64,000 nucleotides of DNA from Solenopsis invicta (GCF_016802725.1 NC_052665.1:16560501-16624500), one strand, 5' to 3'. Numbered from the stretch's first letter, positions 37,101 through 50,464 are shown. The notes: a model not told the origin generated them from the sequence alone. A program made the numbers and translations.

Positions 37101-37595
37101 ACGTCGTTGTGGGCGAGACGTGCACACACAAGCCAAGCTCTCTTCCGGTATTCCTTCGACGACGTAACTAAAGCTAGAACTCTCGTTTAACCGGGAAAGA
37201 GAAAAGGGAGGAGGAGCTCGATTCCCCTCCTTCTGTGAAATTATTTTCCTTTCGTGGAAGAGTATGCTGACTTCGCTTATCGAAACTCCGATTTGACTGG
37301 CAGTACAGACACATCGCGAATTCATTTCTCTGGCGTCTGCGCACTTAAAAATCGCTTGACGCGATTAAAATTCTAATAATTCGAGCCGGTACTAATCTCA
37401 GTAGTCAACATTTTAAAACGCTAATGTCCCTTTTAAGATTCGCATAGAGACACACAATATAAATATATTAAAAAAATTTCTTTTTCTTGCAATCTTTGAT
37501 ATTGTAGAATGTAAAATTTTAATCTTCCTAAGGTCCCTCCAACGTGATAGATCTTTGCGGATTGATGTAAAAAGGAATGGTAAATATCATATTTT
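34111..37595. other. Gene-free intronic stretch with short repeats
   Basis: AT-rich. It contains a tRNA-like fragment (35262-35312), a degenerate repeat at about 35890-36320 related to 54330-54790, and a moderately GC-rich stretch at 36900-37330. No coding signal was recognised. Confidence 0.5.
35262..35312 (-). repeat. tRNA-like fragment (tRNA-derived repeat)
   Basis: Minus strand reads ATCCAGGTTCAAACCCTGG, a T-arm with intact B-box (GGTTCAAACCC), preceded by a remnant of the 5' part and followed by GAGATAATATTTTTCGC. There is no complete cloverleaf. The 3' side matches the fragment at 16153-16216, so both are likely copies of one tRNA-derived element. Confidence 0.55.
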
Positions 37596-37747
37596 CTCGA
37601 TTCTCGCATTTGTGCATTCTTTTCCCGCACGTAGCGTAATTTGCATTTCCAATTCGTCTATGTCTAGAAAAAAAATTAAAAACCGACGAATTGGAAATGC
37701 AAATTATGCCACGTACGGGAAAAAAATGTACAAATGCGAGAATCGAG
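37596..37747. mobile_element. Foldback element, 152 bp
   Basis: The arm CTCGATTCTCGCATTTGTGC... through TTGCATTTCCAATTCGTC is mirrored by GACGAATTGGAAATGCAA ... GCGAGAATCGAG, with a loop of about 30 bases. The arms are nearly identical. Confidence 0.8.
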
Positions 37748-39239
37748 GAGACATGGTATGCAAGTTTAATGATTAATTTAAAATAACAAGTTTCCTTTCA
37801 TATCTTCGCTGTTTCGCGTTCCCAAAAACAGGTTGCCAGCAAATGATTGTGGTATACCGAAGTATCCATTCTCCTTGCTCGACAAGTTCGACCGGTATGT
37901 GTCGATCTGAGAGGCATCTTGGACGATCCAAGGACACGACTGATCAGAAATATGCGGAGATGAGAAAACAAATCGATTGAAATTAATTCCGCGACTCGCG
38001 CATGATTTCTTTCTTATTTCCTTTCAAAATAATATTGTACTGAAATGCGAAAACTGCGACATATGTAACGCGGAGCTATGTCGCGCGTATGAAATAAGAC
38101 AAATTCTTGTAACTGTGTGCCATGCGTAGAGAACACTGTGGATGCTTGAGCTAAATCTGGGAAATATATCTATATCAAATGTAAATCAGTTTCGTATATT
38201 TAGATGCTCGAATAGCCAAATGTTTCTGCGATTCGACTTTAAAAGATTTAACTATTCGAATATTCTTCATTCAAATTACGAGTACAAGATTAGATAAATT
38301 GTACAGAATTGTCATTTAAATTTACACTCTCTTTTTATATGTATAAATAAAAGTATGTTATTTAGACTGCTAATTATTAACAAAGGATAACGTACTTTAA
38401 CTTAATTTTTCCGAATTGCACGTTTGATATTACATTTATATGTTACACTGACAAATTCTAATTCTAATATAAAGTATAAAGTTATATAGACACTTTCAAT
38501 TAGATATATTTATCGCCATTCGATATTTCTCTAGATTAATACGGAAATATCGAATAAAAAATCTTGAATAGAATCGAAATTGAATGAAAATCGAATAGAT
38601 ATTTTTTAAATTAATAGCCGTGTTCAAACCGTGGTAGATATATTATATTACTGTGAAACATTATTTTATTCAGTTACAGAATTGTGTATTAAAAAATTTA
38701 CAATTTTAATTTAATTTATTATGTATTACGAAATATAACTGTTATAATACGCCGTACAACGGGAATGTTAACAGTTACGCAAATACATAAGAGGTAAAGC
38801 GCCTGCATTATTGCTGCTTCAAGGCCCACCCAAAAATATACAAGGTATATAAAAAATAAGAGATACAAAACGACGACAAAACGCAAAGAAATTAAGATAA
38901 GCAACGGATGAGAATATTTGAAATCGAGATAGGAAATTACGCTACAAGATATATAATGTTACAAGATATAAAAGTAAAAGATAGAATAATTTTATTATAA
39001 GTGATAGTTTCTTTTTAACTATTCACTATTCGATATATATATTCGATATAATGGCTATTCAGGATGATTTTTTATAGTTTTTTAATTAATGATACATTCA
39101 TATTCGATATTTTTGCTCGATATCGACAAGTTTATTGAAAATTGATAACATTTCAAATTAACTCGAACATTCTCAGCCGGAAGACCTATGTGTTCGATTA
39201 ATTTAAGTAACGCGACTATTTGATTATTTTAATTCCAGT
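37748..39239. other. Gene-free stretch including a dispersed repeat copy
   Basis: AT-rich. 38733-38990 is a copy of the repeat at 59394-59680. Nothing else is recognised. Confidence 0.5.
38733..38990 (-). repeat. Dispersed repeat with conserved minus-strand frame, copy 1
   Basis: Shares with 59394-59680 the blocks ACGCCGTACAACGG, GGTAAAGCGCC and ACGCAAAGAAATTAAGAT. Both copies keep an open minus-strand frame containing LCIC(V/I)T(V/I)NI(P/S)VVR. The protein is hydrophobic and of no recognised family. Confidence 0.7.
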
Positions 39240-39680
39240 TAAGTTATTCTTCCGGCGGATTTCACGACGACCCTCGCGCGAAGAGGACGACGCATCGTTC
39301 CGCCCTGCGAGAAGGCACGACGACACGATCGACACCCTTCTTCTTTGACGTCGGCGGGCGAAGGGAAAAGCCCGAATCGACGGACGTGTACGCGCCAAGC
39401 GCGGAAGCTTTCCGGGGCGGTGGAAGCTCCGCCGTCGCCGGGGGTGGGTCGATAGATGCCGACGTGGAGAGATAGGGCGAGTGGGAGAGAGAGGAAGATA
39501 GATAGTGAGTGCTGGTTAGAAGGAGAGAGAAGGCAGAGCAGGGCTCTTTCGCCTCCCAGGCCGCAGCACCACCGCGCCCCGATATTTGCGCGCCACCCTT
39601 TGCCGGCACCTTTAGGCGGCACTCACACCGATTCGCATGTTGCGCTCTCGTACCCGGAGACAGGAAACGTCTGAATGGGT
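39240..39680. promoter_or_regulatory. CpG island in intron 1
   Basis: The most GC-rich block of the window, with abrupt edges, many CpGs and an AG-rich middle (39460-39540). It includes TTGACGTCGG near 39346. Long overlapping frames on both strands are typical of GC-rich non-coding DNA. Candidate promoter or 5' non-coding exon. Confidence 0.35.
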
Positions 39681-41408
39681 TGTAGAAATAATGCTGGACA
39701 CGCGGGACCACTAAAAATGTCATGAGAGTCGTACGAAAAACGTGGGTAGAATCCACTAGTTGCATTTCCAAGAAATTACTTACATGTTATAATACTATTG
39801 TTTCTAATAATTGAATAGAAATAACTTTTCTCAAGAATAATTATGAAATAAAAATGCTTAGTCACACGAACGAGGAAAATTAAGTTTATCTTGTTTTACG
39901 TAAGAGTTTCATGTGTGTAAAATCTTATTTAGAAAAGAGATTAATATGATAAAGACAAATATTTTCAATACATTTTAGCAAATTATAATAAAAAAAAATT
40001 GTTTTCATACACAGACAATTCTAATTCTAATTATCTCAAGATATGTAAGGCTACTTTTATAATTATCAGTATACATGTCAGAAGAAGTATAATAAAAAAT
40101 TAATATGATAGATATGTATATACACGAAATATTATAAAAAGTAAATTTAAATGTTGAGAAAAATGCAAGTATGAAAATCTTTTATTTAATCGTCATGCGA
40201 TACTCGTAATATCGTGATGAAATATAGAACTTGTGAAATTTTCCTCTAGAGATAATTCAAGGCACACCGAGAATGGATTTTCTCCGAAAATAGCGTTTAG
40301 TACAAATTTCCTCAAATCGTGAGATATTCTCCTTTGTGTTTATTCCATGTAACGTAAGATTTCTGCGATTACGAGCCGATGTAATTTATAATTCTAAAAC
40401 ACTACAGATGTTTCCTTTTGCATTACATCATACGAGACATTTTTATTAAAAACTTATTTCTTATTTTATTTTACGCAATTAACTAAACGGGAAAAACGTT
40501 ATTTGGAAATAATTATTTTAAACATTGCGTAAAACAAAGCGCGTTGCCCTTTCTCGCAATTGTTTTTATTGCACAAATAAAAGAATAATAAATATGCAGC
40601 GAAAAATTAACAACCGGAATAAATTGAATAATATTACGAAATATTATTTCCCCATGTTGCATACTTCGAGCGACAAATGCACCCCGTGTATAAAAGGCAG
40701 GCAATTTTGATGTCGAGTCGCTCACGCGTTGATATTTTAAACGTATCGATCGAACTTGCAAATACACTCGCGGTCCCCGATATCGGTGAATGTCGATTGA
40801 ATTATTCTGTTCGTAAATGCGAAATATGCAAATCGCTAAGTATTTACACAATCCATGTAAAATGTTATACGTGCTATGATAGCCCGGACTTCATTAGCCT
40901 CGACAGCGGTATTCTGCGCCACGCTAATGATACCCGACATTGTATGTACATTATTACAAGCAATTAAAAAATTATTAACAATTTTTCAAAAAAAAAAAAA
41001 AAGAAATGGAAAAAAATCCGAACGTATTTATCGAAGATTACAAGATTTCTGATTCGTTTGACAAACGTCATCGATGCAATATAAAATAGAATTGTTACAG
41101 AGCTCGACTGTCGCGGAGTGAAAGGCTCAGACATTACGCTAATACATTTTTTTTCGGGAACTCGGAAAATTTAATGCAGTCGGATTGAATTTAATATTTT
41201 AATACGCGAACAATCTCACCAGTTGTTTTCAAATATTAACCGAAAAAGCGGATCGTGTGAAACGGATGTAAGTAAAAGAAAGATAAAAGTTTAGAGAATA
41301 ATTATTCCTTCTGACAAATTTTTAGATTTTAATATATTTTCGTCGATGTAGCTGAGAAAAACTTGTCTTCAAATTTTCCAACGATAGCAGTGCTATTTCC
41401 TCGTTTTA
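39681..41408. other. Gene-free AT-rich stretch
   Basis: No recognisable gene, RNA or repeat family. Confidence 0.5.
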
Positions 41409-41625
41409 CACTGAAAAAAGTTGTTAATTTGACTAAATGAATCAATTTGATTGAATCTCTTCAGTACAAGTATTTATGTATATTTAAGTTAAATATATGT
41501 ATATGTAGTTAAGTTAAATATATAAATGCTTAAACTGAAGTTCAAGTATTTTATGTATTTAAGTCAAATTTAATCGAGTTGAAAAAAATTTAATCAAATT
41601 AACTTTTTTTTTCTCAGAATACATT
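41409..41625. mobile_element. CACTGAAAAAA-ended non-autonomous element
   Basis: Starts CACTGAAAAAAGTTGTTAAT and ends with a mirrored TTAACTTTTTTTTCTCAG. The interior has inverted TTTAAGTTAAA blocks. The same family is interrupted by a LINE at 56240-57697. Confidence 0.6.
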
Positions 41626-42150
41626 TTTCTCTTACACACGATCCATCGGCAAGTTATCTAGATAGAATTTCAAATAGCAATCGGTGAGCAATTAACTTTT
41701 CTAACAGGATTGCTTTCACAAATTTTCAGATAATATTCATTGGTTTGGCTAGGAAAAAACTTTGTTCTAAATTTTCACATGTATAATGCTATTCGTTCGT
41801 TACACTTTTACTGACTTTTAGCTATCGAACTATTGACTTCTACAATAGAATCTAAGATGAAACAGCTATTGATGAACGCCGGTTGAAAAAAACATCAGGG
41901 TCTCTTTCCGCAATTAAGCAATAATTCCGATGATGCTCTCCGACATTTGATAATTTCACTCAATCGTGAAAATTTGTCAGCGACTGCATTATCAACACGT
42001 GCAAATGTGGTTTGTCTACATGCGGTTCTCCGCGACGTTATTGTGACGGAACACACGTGTGATTAACGTAAATTTAAATTCCCGCTTCTTGCTCGTGTGT
42101 GATTCGAACATTCCTATTCGAACGTCGTGCTGCGCTTGTAGCACGTCTTA

Positions 42151-43755
42151 CACTGCAAATCCAAATGTATAAAATGTGTGGTCACTTTTTACGCATTTGC
42201 ATTTTTTACGCATTAAATTATGTATCAAATAGTTGTAAATTTCCACGCATTTGTAAATTTGCAATATACAAGGGTAAGATTAATTTTGTAATTTGTAGTA
42301 AGCAGATTGCAGAAATAAGCCGATTGCATAAGTAAGCCGATTGCAGAAGTAAATTTACAACATGTATGAAAAGTTATAGAAATGATAAGGTTACGTTTTG
42401 CAATCGTACTTATGCAATTTATTGTAATTTATTATGCTGTTGTGCCCGTTTCTGACCGAGTTTGAGAACAGCTGGTTCTGCAGGAAGATCGATTTATCGA
42501 TTTTTCGGACAAGAAAAGCGCGTTCCGGTTCGACTCGCGGTTCTGTTTTCGGGACGCGGAGCGGTCGGTTTGATATTTAACTCGTTACGCTGGCCATTTT
42601 GCTGTACCGTAGTTCTATTATTAAAGTTGGTTTCTTAAAAAAAGTGTTGTGTCATTTCGTTACGCGTGTTCAGATTTTCTTGCGCGAGCGTGCTCTGCCT
42701 TACGAGTGCAACAATACATTCAAATATTGTCTCTTTAAACGAATTTTGGCGTGAATCAGGTATAGCAACTAAAGTATATCAGAATGTTTTCGCGTGTTTG
42801 ATTGTTAGTCGTAGAGGCGTGGCCTCTAAATATCTAACCGTTTTGATATTTAGCTGCTTGATACCACGCTATACCTAGCAATAAAGCAGAGTAGTGATTA
42901 TCATAAACTCGACATTTTAATGAAAATTAATCTGTAAGCGTACGCCTAAATTGTCGATTTTAATGCTTAGATTAACAAATTTCTATAATATGTAGATTTG
43001 CTTTATTGAATAAATATATCTTTTTTTTATACGGCAAATTATAACAGGATATATTTAAATATTATACGTAATTATCTAAATTTTTGTAACATTCCGTAAC
43101 ACAATAATATTCCATATATGCCGCTGCGAAATATAATGCAATTAACGTTCCTGTGCATGCGTGAAAACTCTGCCCACCTAGTATCACTATGTGCGAGCGC
43201 AGTAAGTGGTCATTCTATTGTTTAAAACATATGTGATAGAGAGACAATATTTGAATGTATAATATGTAATACAACTGTAAAACGTATTGACCATTCATCA
43301 TTGACCTTTATCATTTCTATAACTTTCCATACATGTAAATTTACTTTTGCAATCTGGTTAATTACAAATTACAAAAGCGTGGAAATGTACAACTATTTAG
43401 TAACTTTACACATATTATAATGGATAATTTGGAGAAAATTCTTTTACAGTATAGGCGGGACAGAGTTTTCACGCATGCATGATGAGCACTGATCGCATTA
43501 TATTGTACAATGTACGGAATATTACGGAATATTACGTTACAAAAATTTAGATAATTATATATGATATTTGAAGCATCCTGTTATGTAATTTTTCGTATAA
43601 AATAAGATATATTTACTCAATAAAAGCAAATCTGTAATACATATTTGCGGAATTACATAATTTCTATAAAACTACATAATTTTTTTATATTTACGGGACT
43701 AATCGCGAAATTTTTACATTTATTGTACGTAAATTTACTGAATTGTTTTACAGTG
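42151..43755. mobile_element. Composite CACTG-type element, rearranged copy
   Basis: Ends CACTGCAAAT and TTTTACAGTG. The left part matches 27980-28130. The part at 43190-43455 is the reverse complement of that same left half. 43455-43755 matches the right half of 27921-28505. It is thus a duplicated-inverted copy. A 276-bp LTR-like segment sits inside. Confidence 0.65.
42438..42713 (+). mobile_element. Possible solo LTR
   Basis: 276 bp running from TGTTGTGCCCG to GAGTGCAACA (TG...CA ends with 5-bp inverted TGTTG/CAACA). It is absent from the matching place in the copy at 28.1 kb and flanked by ATGC / ATAC, a possible imperfect 4-bp duplication. An ATTAAA motif lies near 42619. No internal retroelement is present. 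Confidence 0.45.
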
Positions 43756-45070
43756 TTGGATTTAAAATAAAGGTATGTAAAAATGCATGATAAACAGGAC
43801 GACTCAATGATCACTACTTAAAAGTACTCTAAACGTGGCTTTGAATGTAATCTACGCAATCAAATCGTATTTGTATAATAATTAATAAATTAATGCCAAA
43901 TGAGAAAAAGAAGGTAAATTTATGCATCACGAGCGTAATCATAATTATATCCGAGAAAGCTCGGAGAAATGAAGAATTAAGCTTCAGCCTAAGAGCAATG
44001 ATCACACGAGGCATCCTCTAAACGGAGCTCCGTAAGTTTATTCCGTTTACTAGGATCGTGTGCAATAGAATATTGAAAACATCCTCGATCTAGCGCGAAC
44101 GGAAGCAGCGAGAGATGTACATACTGTCCAAGCTATCCTTCAAAGTATTTTCGTTACGTGCCTATACACACATGCAGATACACGTATGCGCGGGCAGCAA
44201 CTAGCGCACATCAAAATATAATAAAACACATCAATTATACGACAATAATTACACTTTATGAGACGGAAACTATTGCACTAATAACAGCGCTACGATAATT
44301 GACATGTCAGCATACAGTGATAATTAATTGAAAAATATAACAAATGAAATGTTATGCAGTAACACGCGAATAATGTAGCGTCTGATAGACATCTCATAAA
44401 ACTTTAATTAACAATGCTATTTTTAAATGTTACATCATTCTTTTTTAATTCTCCGCAGGCACCGCTGAACTTCACTATTGCTTAGTTAGACATCGCGAGT
44501 CGCTAAGTGAACATTGCTTTTTAAAGAGATGTGAGCTCAAAAAAATCTGAAAAAATTCTGATACGATCTTTTAATATTTAAGAATACGATTTTACGATTA
44601 TCTGATCCAAAACGTGTTTTATTGTTTTTGTATGTATTCAAATTTGAAGCCGATTAAAGATCGAAAAATCGTTTGGAAAAATTGTCCTGAAAAATCCACG
44701 GTACGAAGGATTAATTTCATTTCTGATGCTTAATTTGCAAAAACTTTTTACTTTTTTAAATTTTATTTAAAAAAGATTAATACTCCCTCCCCTCCTCTCT
44801 TTCTCTCTCTCCCTCTCTTTAATGATCAAAGAAACAATACGTAAAAGTTACAACTGTAATTCTGCGTACACATCGCAAAATTGAAACCGACATGCGTTTG
44901 GGCTTCTCGTCCAAAAATGATTTCGAAAGCACACAATTGAGATTCGGATGTCCCATCATCGTGCGACACCCTCTTCGCAGGCATGCTTCTGTTTTTCGCA
45001 CGACTATTGCTACTCATTACTTATTTCGCGCGCGATCCCCGATAAACGGTGCTCAGCGGCATTTCTCGAC
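43756..45070. other. Gene-free stretch
   Basis: AT-rich. A short CT-rich run lies at 44784-44819. No gene recognised. Confidence 0.5.
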
Positions 45071-45271
45071 CCGTTGGATCCTGTTCATGCATATAGAATT
45101 AATTCTGCGTAGAAATCTGAGAATAAATATTGTGAATGCCTTTTAAGGTATTTGAGGCCTATACAGTCATTCGCGGACGGTCGGATTAAAAGCCGAATGC
45201 GCGAATACTCTATCGCACCTCCATCATTGTAAAAAAGAGTGAGTTGAAATGTGTTGTAACAATAAGCATTA

Positions 45272-45393
45272 CTCTCTAAATTTTTTGGAGTGGAATTTCA
45301 CTCTAATAGTGTGAAAATCCTGCCACTCTTTATCAAGACTGGCAGGATTTTCACACTTTTAGAGTGGGATTCTACTCCAAAGAATTTAGAGAG
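45272..45393. mobile_element. TA-flanked MITE (CTCTCTAAA family), copy 1
   Basis: Flanked by TA on both sides. Terminal repeats CTCTCTAAATTTTTTGGAGT and its complement; centre GCCACTCTTTATCAAGACTG. The TA target is typical of Tc1/mariner-mobilised MITEs. Copy 2 is at 48223-48364. Confidence 0.85.
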
Positions 45394-45396
45394 TAA

Positions 45397-45518
45397 GGCA
45401 TGTTAAAGTGTCTCCACTTTTAACACACTTAAGTATAGTTACGTGTGTTAAAAAAATACATTTTGTTAATTTAACATGCTAGTTTTGTGTGTTAAAAGTG
45501 GAGACACTTTAACATGCC
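45397..45518. mobile_element. Inner inverted repeat (GGCATGTTAAAGTG family)
   Basis: GGCATGTTAAAGTGTCTCCA...TTAACACAC is perfectly mirrored by GTGTGTTAAAAGTGGAGACA...ACATGCC. About 122 bp, next to the TA-flanked MITE. Confidence 0.75.
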
Positions 45519-45800
45519 CCAATGCATGTTGTTACAACGCATTTCAGCTCACCTCTTTTTACAGTGCAATGCTAATATTCGCGCGTGCGAACTGCTACAC
45601 ATTCAGAACGGGCGCTCTTCCGTTCGAGACGTCGCCGTGTGCGGTTCTGTGTCGGAGCTTCCGTGCGCGTGCCACGTGGCAAATTATCAGGAACTTTGTA
45701 CTCAATACCATCTAATTAAATCGGCTTATACCACTAGATTTACCTCTTGGATTTGTGATCAGCCTGCGCTTCCGTGTTATAACAGGATCCAGTCATTAGA

Positions 45801-48222
45801 AACGCGCGCGTTAACATATTTTCCACTTTAATTAAATACCGCTTAAGCATCGCTACCGAATTACTGGAATTACAGTCCTCTGATCTCGCGCTACTCCCCT
45901 CGAATAATAATTAACTGATCAAGTTTTTATAAATATACGCTAGATCTCTTATAAGTCCCCAACGCTCAAAGACATTCTACAATAATTGCAGTTTAATCCT
46001 CTTGCGCTCGTGTTTACCATTACAGATTCCATTTAGATACCTTCTATTACTAGTGTTTGTTTCCCCCTCCCCCCTCTCTTCTTTGAAATTAATATATGAA
46101 AGAAAATAAATGGCAAGCTAATCAAATTGTAAAGACAAGAGATAAAAATTTATGTGAAAGAAGCGAATCAAGCTGTTTTTCACGTGGATCGATGCTCATA
46201 ATAGAAATAAATTTGCAAATTCTACTTTTTTTCCTAAACAATCCTTCCTTCAGGGTAAAACCTCGCACGTCAGACACTCTGAAAAATTAATTTCAAGTAA
46301 TATCCGCGATTCTCGTTCGCGACAGCGACGTTTTGTACTCGCGACAGTCCCAGTGAGGGGAATGCACTGGTATTGAGAGATCAATTCGGTGCAGCCTTCC
46401 CATAGAAATAATTGTTTATAAATCGCCGGTGTGTTCATGCCCTGCTCCCCTCTCCCTCGCTCTTTCTTTCAGGAGTACATCATATCTGTCTGTCGTCGAC
46501 GCACGCACACAATGCACGTGAAAAGTTGCGCGGCTGTAAAAGTCTTGTCGGCGAGGCCTTTGGCGCACAATCGTGACATTATTTCCCGTATTGAATGCCA
46601 ACGCCGTTAGGTACATTGTTCAGGTGCGACTGAATGAGCACCGATTAAAAATAAATGGCTATATAACACCGCTGACGTAGGAAGCAATTTTAGTTATTAA
46701 AGAGGGACGCTCCCGAGAAATAAAATGTTGCGTCCGAAGTAAAGGTGAGGTATCGATAAAATGACCAGTTTTTCTGCGACTCGAGTCCGATATATATCCT
46801 TTCCCTCCCTTGCGAAGGAAGGGTAAATTACAATTAACCCTAGAACGTCACGTTAAAGCATAATGCGTCACGAGCCTTTAGAAAATGCGGTGAAACTCCC
46901 GTGACATTTTTCGCTAATTATTTTTAAAACGATGCTTTTTAATTCTCTGATATTCTTATAAGATTTTCAAGAAATTCTCACGACCTATTGCCCAATGACA
47001 AGAGAGATATCTGGAGAGAATAATTGATTTGCGATTGAAATCGTTGGATTCCAGCCCGATGTTCGAGGTTGACTCCTGAAGCGTGACGTTTAAGGATTAT
47101 CTCACTTCAATTAACATTACTGTTCATATCAACCAATAGATATTTAACACAAAGAAAAGGAAATGTATTTAATATCCCATGTTTCTGTGCTGTCTTATAA
47201 TCGATCTTACTTTTGATGACATATTCTTATAACAATTGGAATAAAATTCTTCGTAAACTTACAATTAGTTATAATTCAATAAGTTTCTAATGCGGAACGA
47301 GGATCGCATAAAGTTTCACAAATGCCAAGAAACGCGTTGACTGAATTGGTTTGGTTCGCCCAGATGAAAACGGTAATTCAAATCATATTTCTGCGGCCGC
47401 GCTAAAATTAATTTCGACGGGGAAACCGGAACACGATCGACGAAAACGTCAATTTAACAGCTTCCGTATCCGCGTTGTAATATCGCATGACAATTTCAGA
47501 TTTTATCTTTAAAAAATCGTAGATTTGTTGTTATACAACCCTTCCGTATTTAAGTTACGCGAGGTGTTCAAAGGAAAAGTCAATATTTCCGAAGATAATA
47601 GCAGTCATTTTAAACAAAGGGAAAGAAAAGTATTTTGTTAATTTGTATCGTATAAAAACTTGATTTAAATAAATTGTGAATAGATAAATCGAATTATATA
47701 TTGCAATAAAATTGTTTCCATAATAATAACGGGGCAAAACGTGCATATAAACAGGAAAATTGCGCACAAAAAAACAATAAATCACAGTCCATCGCTTTCT
47801 TTCATGTTAAAAATTGTTGCGAGTTGTTTACGTCTGTCGTCGATTTGATATTATAGAACGTATTGTGCATTTATGGAATTTTTATCCATAAATAAGATTT
47901 ATTTTCGTTGTGCAGAAAATATTTCTATATAAAAAGCAATTCTACTTTTTTTCTCTCTTTCATGCTAAATTGTAGCTTTTGTTTTTGTTCCGCGCTTGCG
48001 AAAGCCAACGCAAAATATTTCCAATTGCTAACAAATTTATCTGGAATTATACAGTCCTAGAACTGAAAAATAGAAACATAAATATCTCGTAAAATTTGGA
48101 AGTTGTTCCCACCAGTCGCTTCAAAAATGTGAGAATGCTAATAGTCTTCGAGTTACAAAATATTATTTAAAAATGATGTTCTGCGTAAATTAAATATTTC
48201 AGAGATTTAAGATAAAAAACTA
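45801..48222. other. Gene-free stretch
   Basis: AT-rich to mixed. Open frames around 46096-46616 have no recognisable domain. Confidence 0.5.
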
Positions 48223-48364
48223 CTCTCTAAAATTTTTGGAGTGAAATTTCATCTAAAAGAGTGGAATTCCACTCTAAAAGTGTGAAAATTCTGCCACTCT
48301 TTATCAAGACTGGCAAGATTTTCACACTTTTAGAGTGGGATTCCATTCCAAAGAATTTAGAGAG
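48223..48364. mobile_element. TA-flanked MITE (CTCTCTAAA family), copy 2
   Basis: 142 bp between TA dinucleotides, same termini and centre as 45272-45393, with a 20-bp longer left arm (AAAGAGTGGAATTCCACTCT). Confidence 0.85.
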
Positions 48365-48703
48365 TATATTAATGGAATTCTTTATCTGTCCAATGAAAAG
48401 GGGACTTTATTTCTCAACAAAATTAAATTAAATGTAATAACAAATAAAAAATTATTAAGTAACTGCAAGAAAATTATGGCTTCATATTTCTTTAGAGTAT
48501 AAAAAATAAAATTTCTGTTAAGTATAAAAAGGATTTCGATATCCATATAAAAAAAAATAATAATAATATTGCACGTTTAGTTTTCGCCAATCCTTCTTAC
48601 ATATTTTCGGATATAATATGCAGGGTTGAAATATATCGACAGAATGTGGAGTTACACTTCGCGCAGAGTCACGCACGCGTTTCGATGTTTACGCGATCCC
48701 GTC

Positions 48704-48715
48704 TATATAAAAGCG
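48704..48715 (+). promoter_or_regulatory. TATA-like motif TATATAAAAGCG
   Basis: TATA box consensus followed about 25-30 bases later by TTTTCAGCAA, a possible initiator, in a GC-richer context. The same 12-mer occurs at 50465. Orientation would be opposite to Galphaq. Confidence 0.2.
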
Positions 48716-50464
48716 ATTAACGACCGCGTGTTTTCAGCAATCGCGTGATTGCGCAATCAGCGACGGTGTTTCAGCGATTCAATGAACTCTATTTTTAAAC
48801 TCCGCTCACGAAGCTCGAGGAGCTCATGGGGCTTTTTATCGGCTTATCTGTGTTTATCGCCAACCGCGAATAGGAGAGGAAACTCGCGTATATTTGAAGG
48901 GCTGAATTCTATAAGAGAATGCGCGCGGATTTCGCGGGATAAGTATTGTCCAGTGGGCCAACTTCAGTTTAAACACAAAAAAAGATCCGTTATGAAATTC
49001 TCTACGAATATCAATTGTCAAAATCGAAATTCGAGAAATGTCTAAAATTAACCCGGATGGACAATATTTATCCCGCGAAATCCGCGTCTATCTTCTTATA
49101 GAATCCAGTCCCTCATTTGTTGATCGTTAGCGTGGCGATTGTTCGCCACGTACACGTGGAATAATTTGGCGGCTTTTATTCAGTGTGTAACATTATATGT
49201 GGCGATTATTTATAGAATCAGTGCCGGAATCTTGAAGCGAGACAAGAAACAAAAAAGACAAAGTGTGTGTGTGTGTGTGTGTGTGTGTATGCGTATGTGT
49301 GCGCGTGTGTGAGAGAGAAGAGCTTCCTGTGAAACGCACGTGTCCAAAAAGGCATAGATACGGCTAATGTGCATTGGCTAATATCGAAGGTAAAATATCG
49401 ATACTTCGATAGTTCAAAGTGTCATAAGTATTCTTACATGAGTCCTGGGGTGCAATAGCGATGTGTAAGCCGTGAATAAAAATTGATAAAAATATAACTT
49501 TTATATATACCAGTACTGGTACATATATATGATATATATGACTGCGGCCTAACGTGAACTCTTAGATTTCTTCATTTTATGATGAAAAGGTGACGCGGGA
49601 AAAGGTGACGCGGTAAAGTCACTGTATTTTATATTAAATAAAATTGGAGACAAAGGAAATTTTAATATCAAAATATCAAGCCGGTTATAGTTTTTGAGCT
49701 ATGAACCAGAGTCGAGCTTTACAAGAGCCAAACAATAGTCTTGTATTTTCTTAAGCATTTTAGTATAATAAAACTTTAATTTAATAACTCAGATGTTCAA
49801 TGAGAAAAATTGAAAAATTATAATAATAGAAAAAGTGTGATTTTCTTCTATACACTTATACTTTGCTAATAAAAAGAAATCGACTCGAAAATTTAAAGCT
49901 ATCGCAGCAATCAATTCAGTAGAAAAAGATATTTTATGCAATATAAATAAAACATGATTTTATTGTAAATTTCTGATTTTAACGCAATCATTGTGATCAA
50001 CAGAATTATAAATGTGACCAACGCCGAATATCGATGCCTTGCGACTGTCGCAGGAGGAAGTTAGCACGGCTAGTTTACCATTTAACGCGAAATGGACGGA
50101 ATATTCGAAACTGTGGGATTAACGTAATATTCCGCTTAATCGGACGACATGCGCTACGGAAGCATCCATATGGACGCATATATATAAATATACATATATA
50201 CACATATACACACACATATATACGTACACAGCGACACTATGTGCAGTGCAGGATCCGTACGGAGAGTATGCAGACGCTCTCGATATATCGAACGCGCGTA
50301 AATTTGCTGCAACTTGCCAATGAAGATAATTAAAGATTATCAGGATACATCGTAGAACAACGCTCTTCCCCTACTACGCGGCCGACTGAAATTGATTGCG
50401 CCCCGTTAAACGACGCGATAAGATTCATTACTTGTCGTTACCCGCCTGATTACGATGTAACACG

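Larger units (their letters stand above)
45226..45574. mobile_element. Outer foldback of a nested cluster
   Basis: The left arm TGTAAAAAAGAGTGAGTTGA ... GTTGTAACAA is mirrored by TTGTTACAAC ... CTCTTTTTACAGTG. Two further inverted repeats sit inside (45272-45393 and 45397-45518). The paralogous locus at 33.6 kb has none of them. Confidence 0.75.
45071..45800. repeat. Dispersed repeat, copy 2 (interrupted by nested foldbacks)
   Basis: Homologous to 33410-34110. It lacks that copy's SINE-like insert but is split at 45226-45574 by a nested inverted-repeat cluster. Confidence 0.8.

Noticed and set aside
39239..39771. Overlapping 127- and 169-codon minus-strand frames
   Set aside because: Stop-poor because of GC content. 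They are in competing frames and show no recognisable domain or Gq N-terminus.
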